Source: [Empedobacter] haloabium
Lineage (GTDB): Bacteria > Pseudomonadota > Gammaproteobacteria > Burkholderiales > Burkholderiaceae_D
DNA: 64,000 nucleotides
NCBI GenBank assembly: GCA_008011715.2
Contig: CP136508.1
Coordinates: 3,038,001-3,102,000 of the forward strand
Reading direction: 5' to 3'
This document shows, in pieces, positions 55,895 through 64,000 of this stretch. Under the pieces are notes generated by a model, which worked only from the letters and a program-made list of their open reading frames with translations, was not told the DNA's origin and searched no databases. A program made the translations under genes and the position numbers. Numbering within the stretch: position 1 is the stretch's first letter; each line of letters starts with the position of its first letter.

Positions 55895-56443
55895 ATGCAG
55901 ATCGCGGCGACGCTGCGCCTGGCCCGGCCTGGCGATATCCCGGCGCTGGAAGCGCTGATCGAGCGCTCCGGCCTCGGGCTGTCAAGCGGCTTCTATACCG
56001 ATGAACAGGCGGCCGCGCTGACGGCGCACGTGTACGGCGTCGATACCCAGCTGATCGCGGATGGCACCTATTTCGTCGTCGAACGGGATGGCGTGCCGCT
56101 GGCCTGCGGCGGCTGGAGCAAGCGCGCCACCCTGTACGGTGCCGACCGCGCCAAGCTGGCGGCCGACCCGCTGCTGGACCCGGCGACGCAGGCGGCGCGT
56201 ATCCGTGCGTTCTTTGTCGATCCGGCCGCGCCGCGCCAGGGCCTGGGCACGCTGCTGCTGCGCCATTGCGAAAGCGCCGCGCTGGCTGCGGGGTTCAGGG
56301 AACTGGAGATGGCCGCGACGTTGCCAGGCGTGCCTTTTTATCGGCAAGCGGGATATGAGACGGTGGAGCGGTTCGAGATCGAGCCGGGCGGGGTGAGGAC
56401 GCCGCTGGAGCGAATGCGCAAGCGGTTTGCCGCCGTCGGTTAG
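55895..56443 (+). CDS. GNAT-family N-acetyltransferase
   Basis: A 182-residue acetyltransferase. The CoA-binding motif is visible (RAFFVDPAAPRQGLGTLLLR, R/QxxGxG/A type) and the end FYRQAGYETVERFE is usual. It begins four bases after nadB and is probably co-transcribed. The substrate is unknown. Confidence 0.88.
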   Translation: MQIAATLRLARPGDIPALEALIERSGLGLSSGFYTDEQAAALTAHVYGVDTQLIADGTYFVVERDGVPLACGGWSKRATLYGADRAKLAADPLLDPATQAARIRAFFVDPAAPRQGLGTLLLRHCESAALAAGFRELEMAATLPGVPFYRQAGYETVERFEIEPGGVRTPLERMRKRFAAVG

Positions 56444-56506
56444 GACTTGCAATCACCGGCGCGCCCGGCGGAGTGAGGCGCCCGTGCGCCAGCCGTGCGA
56501 TAAAAA

Positions 56507-56573
56507 CCGGGGTCAGTCCCCTCGTTACGCCGCTGGCGAGCGCTCGAGCCATCACTTACCGGGGACAGACCCC
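56507..56573. repeat. Inverted pair of GGGGTC-type repeats
   Basis: CCGGGGTCAGTCCCC at 56507-56521 and ACCGGGGACAGACCCC at 56558-56573 are nearly inverse copies and each is itself palindromic. They lie between two convergent genes. Short GGGGTC...CCCC units of this type look like interspersed extragenic repeats. Confidence 0.6.
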
Positions 56574-56599
56574 AAGCCTGACACGGCGCATGAACCACA

Positions 56600-56621
56600 G
56601 TGACAGGCAGCTGCCTGTCAC
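56600..56621. repeat. Perfect 22-base palindrome between convergent genes
   Basis: GTGACAGGCAG followed at once by its exact reverse complement CTGCCTGTCAC. It sits 15 bases before the 3' end of the minus-strand FadJ-like gene. It could act as a bidirectional terminator stem, an extragenic repeat or a protein-binding site. Confidence 0.65.
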
Positions 56622-56636
56622 CATGGGCTTACTTTC

Positions 56637-58730
56637 TTAGCGCGAATTAAACCCCTTGCCCTCGGCCGCCAGCTGTACCAGGAGCGGCGCCGGCCGCCAC
56701 GCGTCGCCATGCCGGCCCTTGGCCAGGCGCTCGATCGTCGCGAGTACATTCGGCAGGCCGACCGTGTCGGCGTAGAACATCGGGCCGCCGCGGAACAGCG
56801 GGAAGCCGTAGCCGGTCAGGTACACCATGTCGATGTCGGAAGCGCGCAGCGCGATGCCCTCTTCCAGGATGTGCGCGCCTTCGTTGACCAGCGCGTACAC
56901 CAGGCGTTCGACGATCTCCTGGTCGGCGATCGGACGGCGCTCGACGCCCAGATCGGCCGAGTGCTGCACGATCATGTCGTTGACCTGCTGGTTCGGATAC
57001 GGCTTGCGGTCGCCCGGCTTGTAGTCGTACCAGCCACCGCCCGTCTTCTGGCCGAAGCGGCCCATCTCGCACAGCAGGTCGGCCGTCTTCGAGTACTTGA
57101 TGTCCGGCTTCTCGACGGCGCGGCGCTTGCGGATGTACCAGCCGATGTCGTTGCCGGCCAGGTCGCCCATGCGGAACGGCCCCATCGCGAAGCCGAAGCG
57201 TTCCATCGCCTGGTCCACCTGCTCCGGCAGGCAGCCTTCGTCCAGCAGGAAGCCGGCCTGGCGCGAGTACTGCTCGATCATGCGGTTGCCGATGAAGCCG
57301 TCGCACACGCCCGACACCACGCCGGTTTTCTTCAGCTTTTTCGACAGCGCCAGCGCGGTGGCCAGCACGTCGCTGCCGGTCGCCTTGCCGCGCACGATCT
57401 CGAGCAGCTTCATGACGTTGGCGGGGCTGAAGAAGTGCGTGCCGATCACGTCGTGCGGGCGGCTGGTGAAGGCGGCGATCTTGTCCACATCCAGGGTCGA
57501 CGTGTTGGTGGCCAGGATGGCGCCCTGCTTCATCACCTCGTCGAGCTTCCTGAACACGGCTTCCTTGACGCCCATCTCCTCGAACACCGCCTCCACGACG
57601 ATGTCGGCCTGCCCGATGTCGGCATAGTCCAGCGTGCCGTTGATCAGGGCCAGGCGCTGGTCGAACTTCTCCTGCGTCAGCTTGCCCTTCTTCAGGGTGT
57701 TCTCGTAATTCTTGCGGATCGTCGCGAGGCCCTTGTCGAGCGCTTCCTGCTTGGTTTCCAGCAGCGTTACCGGGATGCCGGCGTTGGCGAAGTTCATTGC
57801 GATGCCGCCACCCATCGTGCCGGCGCCGATGACGGCGGCACGTTCGATCTTGCGGGTCGGCGTATCGGCCGGCACATCCGGCACCTTGCTCGCTTCGCGT
57901 TCGGCGAAGAACGCGTGGCGCAGGGCCTTCGATTCGGTGGTCTGCATCAGGTGCAGGAAGCGCTCGCGCTCGAACGCCAGGCCGTCCTCGAACTTCATCG
58001 TCACCGAGGCGGCCACCGTTTCCAGGCACTCCAGCGGCGCCGGGAACGGGCCGGCCACGCTCTTCACGGTATTGCGCGAAAATTGTAAAAAAGCCTCGGA
58101 GTTCGGGTAGTCCACCTTGCGGTCGCGTACCTTCGGCAACGGGCGCACGTCGGCGATGCGGTTGGCGAACGCCACGGCGGCCTGCACCAGGCCGGCGAAG
58201 TCGGTCCCGGCCGGCAGCACCTCGTCGAACAGCGCCGGCAGCTTTTCCGACGCCACCGGCGTGCCCGAGACGATCATGTTCAGTGCCGTTTCCAGGCCCA
58301 GCACGCGCGGCAGGCGCTGCGTGCCGCCGGCGCCCGGCAGCAGGCCCAGCTTCACTTCCGGCAGCGCGACCTGCGCCCCCGGCAGCGCCACGCGGTAGTG
58401 GCAGCCCAGGGCCAGTTCCAGGCCGCCGCCCATGCAGACACTGTGGATAGCGGCCACCACCGGCTTGCTGCACTCTTCCGCGGTACGGATCAGCGTGTGC
58501 AGCGTGGGCTCCGTCAGCGCCTTCGGCGAGTTGAATTCCTTGATGTCCGCCCCGCCGGAAAAGGCCTTGCCGGCCCCGGTGATGACGATGGCTTTCACGG
58601 CCGCGTCGTCCTGCGCCTTGCGGATGCCCTCGACGGCGGCCGTGCGGGTTGCAAGGCCCAGGCCGTTGACGGGCGGGTTGTTCAGCGTGATGACCGCGAC
58701 GGCGTCGATCACTTGGTAGTCGGCACTCAT
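56637..58730 (-). CDS. Enoyl-CoA hydratase/3-hydroxyacyl-CoA dehydrogenase
   Basis: A FadJ/FadB-like bifunctional beta-oxidation enzyme of 697 residues. The N-terminal crotonase domain shows ITGAGKAFSGGADIKEF and HSVCMGGGLELALGCHYRVA. The NAD domain begins near 300 (AAVIGAGTMGGGIAMNFANA) and has IGTHFFSPANVMKLLEIVRG. The C-terminal domain follows. The gene is intact and transcribed towards the GNAT gene; an acyl-CoA ligase gene lies just upstream. Confidence 0.93.
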   Translation of the reverse strand: MSADYQVIDAVAVITLNNPPVNGLGLATRTAAVEGIRKAQDDAAVKAIVITGAGKAFSGGADIKEFNSPKALTEPTLHTLIRTAEECSKPVVAAIHSVCMGGGLELALGCHYRVALPGAQVALPEVKLGLLPGAGGTQRLPRVLGLETALNMIVSGTPVASEKLPALFDEVLPAGTDFAGLVQAAVAFANRIADVRPLPKVRDRKVDYPNSEAFLQFSRNTVKSVAGPFPAPLECLETVAASVTMKFEDGLAFERERFLHLMQTTESKALRHAFFAEREASKVPDVPADTPTRKIERAAVIGAGTMGGGIAMNFANAGIPVTLLETKQEALDKGLATIRKNYENTLKKGKLTQEKFDQRLALINGTLDYADIGQADIVVEAVFEEMGVKEAVFRKLDEVMKQGAILATNTSTLDVDKIAAFTSRPHDVIGTHFFSPANVMKLLEIVRGKATGSDVLATALALSKKLKKTGVVSGVCDGFIGNRMIEQYSRQAGFLLDEGCLPEQVDQAMERFGFAMGPFRMGDLAGNDIGWYIRKRRAVEKPDIKYSKTADLLCEMGRFGQKTGGGWYDYKPGDRKPYPNQQVNDMIVQHSADLGVERRPIADQEIVERLVYALVNEGAHILEEGIALRASDIDMVYLTGYGFPLFRGGPMFYADTVGLPNVLATIERLAKGRHGDAWRPAPLLVQLAAEGKGFNSR

Positions 58731-58793
58731 GTCTCTGTTCCTCTTCTGGTTGTCGGGGATGCAATCACTATACCCGATAAAAGTGCGACCGTG

Positions 58794-60473
58794 CTATTTT
58801 GTCGCTTCGCCTGGCGCCATGCGGTGCTGTGCGAACTGCGCGCGCAGATCGGTCTTGCGCACCTTGCCGGTGCCGCCCACCGGCAGGCTGTCGGTGAAGA
58901 CCACGTCGTCCGGCAGCCACCAGCGCGCCACCTTGCCTTCGTAGAAGCGCAGCAGCTCCTCGCGCGTCACGCTCATGCCGGGCCGCGGCACCACGACGAG
59001 CAGCGGCCGTTCGTCCCATTTCGGGTGCGGCATGCCGATGCACGCGGCCTGCAGCACGGCGGGGTGCGACATCGCGATGTTTTCCAGGTCGATCGTGCCG
59101 ATCCACTCGCCGCCGGACTTGATCACGTCCTTGCTGCGATCGGTGATCTGCATGTAGCCGTCCGCGTCGATCGTGGCCACGTCGCCGGTCGGGAACCAGC
59201 CGTCCTGCAGCGCGCTGTGGTCTTCGCGGTAATAGCGTTCGATGATCCACGGCCCCTTCACCTGCAGGTGGCCAAAGGTCTTGCCGTCCCACGGCAGCTC
59301 GCGCCCGCCGTCGTCGACGATGCGCATGTCGACGCCATAGATCGCGTGGCCCTGCTTGCGCAGCACCGCGCGCTGACCGTCGGCCGGCAGCCCGGCATGG
59401 CGCGCCAGCAGCGTGCAGGCGGTGCCCAGCGGCGACATCTCCGTCATGCCCCAGGCGTGCACCACCTCGATGCCGAAGTCGTCGATCAGCGCGTCCATCA
59501 GCGCCGGCGGGCAGGCCGCGCCGCCGATCACCGTATGGCTGAACGTGGTGAAGCGCAGGCGGTGCTCCTTCATGTAGTTGACCAGGCCCAGCCAGACGGT
59601 CGGCACGCAAGCCGTGAACGTGACGCCCTCGGCTTCGAACAGTTCGTACAGCGACTTGCCGTCCAGCGCGGCGCCAGGGAACACCATCTTGGCGCCGGAC
59701 AGCGGCACCGAATATGGCAAGCCCCACGCGTTCACATGGAACATCGGCACGATCGGCACGACGACGTCGCGCCCCGCCACGTTCAGCGCGTTCGGCATCG
59801 CCGAACCGTAGGCGTGCAGCACCGTCGAGCGGTGCGAATACAGCGCGCCCTTCGGATTGCCGGTGGTCCCGGACGTGTAGCACAGCGAGGCCGCGGAGCG
59901 TTCGTCGAACTGCGGCCAGGTGTACTCGTCCGACTGACCCGCCAGCAAGGTCTCGTAGCTGAGCAGATTGGGAATGCGCGTCTCGGCGGGCAGCCGGTCG
60001 GCGTCGGCCAGCAGCACCCAGCCCTTGACGTTCGGGCACAACGGCGCGACGGCCTCGATCAGCGGCAGGAAGGTCAGGTCGAACAGCAGGTACTGGTCCT
60101 CGGCGTGGTTGACGATCCACGCGATCTGTTCCGGGTGCAGGCGCGGGTTGATCGTATGCAGCACCGCGCCCATGCCGGACACGCCGTAATACGCCTCCAG
60201 GTGCCGGTAGCCGTTCCATGCCAGCGTCGCCACGCGCTGGCCCATCGTCACACCGAGGCTGGTCAGCGCATTGGCCAGGCGGCATGCGCGCGCGCGGCAC
60301 TCGCGCCAGTTGTAGCGGTGGATGTCGCCCTCGACGCGGCGCGAGACGATCTCGCTGGCGCCGTAGTGGCGCGCCGCGAAGTCGAGGATGCTGGAGACGA
60401 GCAGCGGCTCGTCCATCATGCGGCCCATCAGGGGGCTCTGTGGCAGGTCGGCGGGATTCTCGGTGCGGTACAT
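58794..60473 (-). CDS. Fatty-acid-CoA ligase (AMP-binding)
   Basis: A 559-residue acyl-CoA synthetase that activates fatty acids with ATP and CoA. The AMP motif is [18 protein letters not shown]. Other blocks are [30 protein letters not shown] and the catalytic Lys end [15 protein letters not shown]. It lies 63 bases upstream of the FadJ-like gene in the same direction, so the two make a fatty-acid degradation pair. Confidence 0.93.
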   Translation of the reverse strand: MYRTENPADLPQSPLMGRMMDEPLLVSSILDFAARHYGASEIVSRRVEGDIHRYNWRECRARACRLANALTSLGVTMGQRVATLAWNGYRHLEAYYGVSGMGAVLHTINPRLHPEQIAWIVNHAEDQYLLFDLTFLPLIEAVAPLCPNVKGWVLLADADRLPAETRIPNLLSYETLLAGQSDEYTWPQFDERSAASLCYTSGTTGNPKGALYSHRSTVLHAYGSAMPNALNVAGRDVVVPIVPMFHVNAWGLPYSVPLSGAKMVFPGAALDGKSLYELFEAEGVTFTACVPTVWLGLVNYMKEHRLRFTTFSHTVIGGAACPPALMDALIDDFGIEVVHAWGMTEMSPLGTACTLLARHAGLPADGQRAVLRKQGHAIYGVDMRIVDDGGRELPWDGKTFGHLQVKGPWIIERYYREDHSALQDGWFPTGDVATIDADGYMQITDRSKDVIKSGGEWIGTIDLENIAMSHPAVLQAACIGMPHPKWDERPLLVVVPRPGMSVTREELLRFYEGKVARWWLPDDVVFTDSLPVGGTGKVRKTDLRAQFAQHRMAPGEATK

Positions 60474-60626
60474 ACGGTCTCCTATGTTTTTGCCATTTAT
60501 TTAACGGGCCCGCGCGGCAAGCGGTCAATGACTTTCGATGTTGCGCCGCACCATTGCGGCACCGCACGCGCCCGACCGGTGCTTTCCGTCCGGGTGCGCT
60601 AAAATCGCCGCATTGTACGAACACCA

Positions 60627-62120
60627 TTGCTGACTTTACCGGGAACCGCCATCGCTGCCCTTGCCCTGCCCCTGGACAACTCGTTCGCGAGCCTGCCACC
60701 CAGTTTCTACACGCGCCTGATGCCGACGCCGCTGCCGGCGCCCTATCTGGTCGGCCTGTCCGCGCCCGCCGCGCGCCTGATCGGCCTCGATCCGGCGGCC
60801 GTGAACGAGGACACCGTCGCCATGTTTGCCGGCAGCCGCGTGCCCGAGCGCGCCCAGCCGCTGGCCGCCGTGTATTCCGGCCACCAGTTCGGCGTCTGGG
60901 CTGGCCAGCTGGGCGACGGCCGCGCCATGCTGCTGGGCGATGTCGCCACGCCGCAAGGGCCGATGGAGCTGCAATGGAAAGGCGCCGGCATGACGCCATA
61001 TTCGCGCATGGGCGACGGCCGTGCCGTGCTGCGCTCGTCGATCCGTGAATTCCTCTGCTCGGAAGCCATGCACGCGCTGGGCGTTCCCACCACGCGCGCG
61101 CTGTCGGTGGCGGGCTCGGACCAGGGCGTGGTGCGCGAAACCATCGAAACGGCCGCCGTCGTCATCCGCATGGCGCCCACCTTCATCCGCTTCGGCTCCT
61201 TCGAGCACTGGTTCTACCGTAACGACGAGGCCAGCCTGCGCATCCTGGCGGACTACGTGATCGACCGTTTCTACCCGGCGCTGCGCGACGAGGACAACCC
61301 GTACGCCGCCCTGCTGGAGGAAGTGACGCGCCGTACCGCGCGCCTGATCGCGCAGTGGCAGGCGGTCGGCTTCATGCATGGCGTGATGAACACCGACAAT
61401 ATGTCGATCCTCGGCCAGACGCTCGACTACGGCCCGTTCGGCTTCATGGAAGCGTTCGACGCCCAGCACATCTGCAACCACAGCGACAGCCAGGGCCGCT
61501 ATTCCTACGCCATGCAGCCGCAGATCGGCCACTGGAACTGCTATGCGCTGGCGCAGGCGCTGGTGCCGCTGATCGGCGAGGTGGAGGAAACCCAGGCCGC
61601 GCTGGACGTCTACCAGCCCGAGTTCGGTGCCGCCGTGGACCGGCTGCTGCACGCCAAGCTGGGGCTGACGCAAATTCCCGAGCAGCAGGAAGCCGACCGG
61701 CAATTGCTGGACGGCCTGTTCGGCATCCTGCAGGACAGCCACGCCGATTTCACGCTGTTCTTCCGGCGCCTGGCCGGCGTGCAGGCCGCCTCGAACGCTG
61801 GCGACGAGCCGCTGCGCGACCTGTTCATCGACCGCCCCGCCTTCGATGCCTGGGCCGAACGCTACCGTGCCCGGCTGCGCGCGGAGGCCAGCGACGATGC
61901 GGCGCGCAAGGCAGCGATGAACGCTGTCAACCCGAAATACGTGCTGCGCAATTACTTGGCGCAGCAGGCCATCGAAAAAGCCCAGCACAAGGACTTTTCC
62001 GAGGTCGAGCGCCTGCTGGCCATCCTGCAGCGCCCGTTCGACGAACAACCGGAACACGAACGTTATGCCGCGCTGCCGCCCGACTGGGCCAGCGCTTTAG
62101 AAGTCAGCTGCTCTTCCTGA
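60627..62120 (+). CDS. selO: Protein adenylyltransferase SelO (YdiU)
   Basis: A pseudokinase-fold enzyme of 497 residues that AMPylates protein Ser/Thr/Tyr residues under oxidative stress. It has the N-terminal [15 protein letters not shown], Lys118 in [13 protein letters not shown], catalytic D257 in GVMNTDNMS and the [10 protein letters not shown] metal motif. The conserved C-terminal cysteine (SCSS) replaces the selenocysteine of animal SelO. The start is a TTG at 60627; no ATG fits upstream of the conserved N-terminus. msrB follows seven bases later. Confidence 0.93.
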   Translation: MLTLPGTAIAALALPLDNSFASLPPSFYTRLMPTPLPAPYLVGLSAPAARLIGLDPAAVNEDTVAMFAGSRVPERAQPLAAVYSGHQFGVWAGQLGDGRAMLLGDVATPQGPMELQWKGAGMTPYSRMGDGRAVLRSSIREFLCSEAMHALGVPTTRALSVAGSDQGVVRETIETAAVVIRMAPTFIRFGSFEHWFYRNDEASLRILADYVIDRFYPALRDEDNPYAALLEEVTRRTARLIAQWQAVGFMHGVMNTDNMSILGQTLDYGPFGFMEAFDAQHICNHSDSQGRYSYAMQPQIGHWNCYALAQALVPLIGEVEETQAALDVYQPEFGAAVDRLLHAKLGLTQIPEQQEADRQLLDGLFGILQDSHADFTLFFRRLAGVQAASNAGDEPLRDLFIDRPAFDAWAERYRARLRAEASDDAARKAAMNAVNPKYVLRNYLAQQAIEKAQHKDFSEVERLLAILQRPFDEQPEHERYAALPPDWASALEVSCSS

Positions 62121-62127
62121 AATCACC

Positions 62128-62535
62128 ATGACCGACCAAGTGAAAAAACTCGTCAAGTCCGACGCCGAATGGCGCGCCCAGCTGGATCCGATGGAATACC
62201 AGGTCACCCGCCACGCCGCCACCGAGCGCGCATTCACGGGCCGATTCTGGGATCACCACGAACGGGGCATCTATACCTGCGTCTGCTGTAATACCCCGCT
62301 GTTCCGCTCGGACGCCAAATTCGACTCGGGCTGCGGCTGGCCCAGTTATTTCGAGGCGCTCGATCCGGCCAATGTGATCGAGAAAGTCGACCGTTCGCAT
62401 GGTATGCTGCGCACCGAAATTATTTGCGCGGTCTGCGATGCCCACCTGGGTCACGTATTCCCGGACGGCCCGCCGCCGACCGGCCTGCGCTACTGCATCA
62501 ATTCGGCCGCATTACGATTTACTCCGGAAGCCTGA
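62128..62535 (+). CDS. msrB: Peptide-methionine (R)-S-oxide reductase
   Basis: A repair enzyme of 135 residues that reduces methionine-R-sulfoxide. The zinc cysteines are C51/C54 and C100/C103, and the catalytic cysteine is C123 in RYCINSAAL. The length is normal. It is adjacent to selO, which fits a shared oxidative-stress role. Confidence 0.96.
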   Translation: MTDQVKKLVKSDAEWRAQLDPMEYQVTRHAATERAFTGRFWDHHERGIYTCVCCNTPLFRSDAKFDSGCGWPSYFEALDPANVIEKVDRSHGMLRTEIICAVCDAHLGHVFPDGPPPTGLRYCINSAALRFTPEA

Positions 62536-62542
62536 AACCCCC

Positions 62543-63175
62543 ATGATGAAATTCCTGTTCGATATATTCCCGTTGCTGGTCTTTTTCGGCTCCTATCGCT
62601 GGGCCGGCGGCAACGAGGATGCCGCCGCGGCATTGGTCAACGGCCATTTGTCCGGTGTGATTTCCGGCGGCGCCGTGCTGGCCAGCCAGGCGCCGATCAT
62701 TATCGCCACCATCGCGGGCATTATCGCCACCGCCCTGCAAATCGCTTACCTGCTGGCGCGCGGCCGCAAGGTGGACGGCGCGTTGTGGGTATCGATGGTC
62801 GTGTTCCTGTTCTTCGGCGGCCTCACCATCTACTTCCACGACGACGACTTCATCAAATGGAAGCCGACCATCATTTACTGGAGCTTTGCCGCCGCGATGG
62901 TCGTGGCCTACCGCTTCTTCAACAAGAACCTGATTCGCGCCGCGATGGAAAAGCAGATCGCGCTGCCGGAGGAGGTATGGAATCGCCTGAATACGGTATG
63001 GGTGCTGTTCTGGGTCGCGCTGGGCCTGCTGAACCTGTTCGTCGCCTTCGTGCTGTTCAAGGCCGATACCAATGCCTGGGTCAGTTTCAAGGCGTTCGGC
63101 GTGACGGGCCTGATGCTGGTGTTTTTCGTCGCCCAGGGTTTTTACCTGTCCAAGCACATCAAGGATGAAGCATGA
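62543..63175 (+). CDS. yciB: YciB/IspZ inner-membrane septation protein
   Basis: A 210-residue membrane protein with about five or six spans. Family blocks are MKFLFDIFPLLVFFGSYRWA, GGLTIYFHDDDFIKWKPTII and WVSFKAFGVTG. Two adjacent ATG codons (62543 and 62546) can serve as start. It overlaps bolA by four bases. Confidence 0.94.
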   Translation: MMKFLFDIFPLLVFFGSYRWAGGNEDAAAALVNGHLSGVISGGAVLASQAPIIIATIAGIIATALQIAYLLARGRKVDGALWVSMVVFLFFGGLTIYFHDDDFIKWKPTIIYWSFAAAMVVAYRFFNKNLIRAAMEKQIALPEEVWNRLNTVWVLFWVALGLLNLFVAFVLFKADTNAWVSFKAFGVTGLMLVFFVAQGFYLSKHIKDEA

Positions 63176-63447
63176 GCGATCCACGCCTCGACAAGATCCG
63201 TGAGCGCCTGCAGGCGGCGCTCGGCCCGGCCGATATCGCGCTGGAAGACGAGTCCGCGCTGCATGCCGGCCATGCCGGCGCCGCCTCCGGCGGCGGGCAT
63301 TACCGCTTAAGAATATCCTCAGCGAAATTCGAAGGGCTGAACCTCGTCATGCGCCATCGTCTGGTGTATGATTCCGTGGCCGATATGATGCATAAAGAGA
63401 TTCATGCATTGGCCATTACTGCAGTGGCGCCATCGGAACGGAACTGA
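63172..63447 (+). CDS. bolA: BolA-family protein
   Basis: A 91-residue protein with the BolA fold (RIRERLQ-type start, GGGHYRLRISSAKFEGLNLV, the conserved His in MHKEIHALAI). BolA proteins work with glutaredoxins in iron-sulfur trafficking. It starts inside the yciB stop. Confidence 0.92.
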   Translation: MSDPRLDKIRERLQAALGPADIALEDESALHAGHAGAASGGGHYRLRISSAKFEGLNLVMRHRLVYDSVADMMHKEIHALAITAVAPSERN

Positions 63448-63593
63448 ACGGCGCGCAGCGCCGCGTGGCTCCGGGATGTTCGAATGCGTGACGTTTTGGG
63501 AACCATCAAAGAAATTGAATAGTCGAGACATCTCCGCGATTTAAGTCCCTTCTCTCCCGCGCTTTGCTATCACTTTTCCCGTAGGAAATAATA

Positions 63594-64000
63594 ATGACTT
63601 TAAAGCCAGCCCGTCTGCTGCTCGCACTGATCGCCGTTGCCACGGCACCGGCATTTGCCCAGAACATTGCCGTCGTCAACGGCAAGGCCATCCCGACCGC
63701 GCGCGTGGATGCGATCGTCAAGCAGGTTGTCGCGCAAGGGCAGCAACCGGATTCGCCGCAGTTGCGCGAGATGATCAAGAAAGACCTGATCAGCCGCGAA
63801 GTGCTGATGCAGGAGGCGGAAAAACAGGGTTACAGCAAGGATGCCAGCGTCAAGACGCAGCTGGAAAACGCGCGCCAGGCAATCGTCGTCAATGCGATGG
63901 TGGCCGACTACGTCAAGAAGAACCCCGTCAAGGAAGCGGATGTGAAGGCCGAGTATGACCGCTTCGTCAAGGAAACGGGCGACAAGGAATACCACGTGCG
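63594..64000 (+). CDS. Periplasmic peptidyl-prolyl isomerase, 5' part
   Basis: The gene runs off the window after 135 codons. It has a signal peptide (RLLLALIAVATAPAFAQ) and a SurA/PrsA-like N-terminal helical region (LREMIKKDLISREVLMQEAE). The parvulin domain expected next would lie beyond base 64000. A TAGGAAA site precedes ATG 63594. Confidence 0.85.
   Translation, partial: MTLKPARLLLALIAVATAPAFAQNIAVVNGKAIPTARVDAIVKQVVAQGQQPDSPQLREMIKKDLISREVLMQEAEKQGYSKDASVKTQLENARQAIVVNAMVADYVKKNPVKEADVKAEYDRFVKETGDKEYHV

Overview
The window is high-GC DNA of the Oxalobacteraceae type. Massilia, Pseudoduganella or Duganella would fit. The evidence is the exosortase/PEP-CTERM regulatory pair (PrsK/PrsR) with its dedicated sugar transferase and O-ligase, beta-proteobacterial metal-resistance operons, and the yciB-bolA-PPIase housekeeping order at the right end. 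No rRNA, tRNA or CRISPR array was recognised. The genus is an inference from gene content only.

Layout. (1) 1-4930 is a metal-resistance block: the 3' part of a CzcA-type RND pump, two small membrane proteins, a CzcD-type CDF exporter, a Csp-like cysteine-rich copper-binding protein and two small secreted cysteine-bearing peptides. (2) 4964-24739 is an accessory island. It opens with an Mrr-like endonuclease gene broken by an 11-bp tandem duplication and an unknown gene. Then comes a four-gene operon of three different tyrosine recombinases plus a small coiled-coil protein, a Tn554/RIT-like integration module. A complete type I restriction-modification operon follows (HTH protein, hsdR, hsdM, hsdS), continuing by 4-bp and 1-bp overlaps into an AAA ATPase and an HNH endonuclease. 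A DUF3883-like protein and an AT-rich orphan gene close the island. (3) 25377-29427 holds a LysR-controlled operon (SDR, AhpD-like protein, double cupin) and a SAM methyltransferase. (4) 29545-33034 is an arsRN1CBH arsenic operon with a recognisable ArsR operator. (5) 33135-34375 carries two small lipoproteins and a terminator. (6) 34476-40492 is a complete czcICBA operon. (7) 41768-54104 is an exopolysaccharide/PEP-CTERM locus: a GT2-GT4 fusion, a flippase, a GT4, an O-ligase, a GNAT, a TPR protein, PrsR, PrsK and an initiating sugar transferase. (8) 54277-64000 is ordinary chromosome: nadB, GNAT, a FadJ-like enzyme, an acyl-CoA ligase, selO, msrB, yciB, bolA and a truncated PPIase gene.

How the parts work together. 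The CzcCBA pump, the CDF exporter and the copper-binding protein would remove or buffer divalent metals. The ars operon reduces arsenate, exports arsenite and modifies organoarsenicals. The island carries an integration module beside a restriction operon with extra nuclease and ATPase genes, which reads as a mobile defence cargo inside a resistance region. The polysaccharide genes, together with sensor PrsK and regulator PrsR, make up part of an exosortase-linked extracellular matrix system. The exosortase itself is not in this window.

The strongest candidates for under-described biology are the AAA-HNH pair fused to the type I operon, the unrecognised 464-residue gene beside it, the recombinase trio, and the 43-residue cysteine-rich exported peptide.
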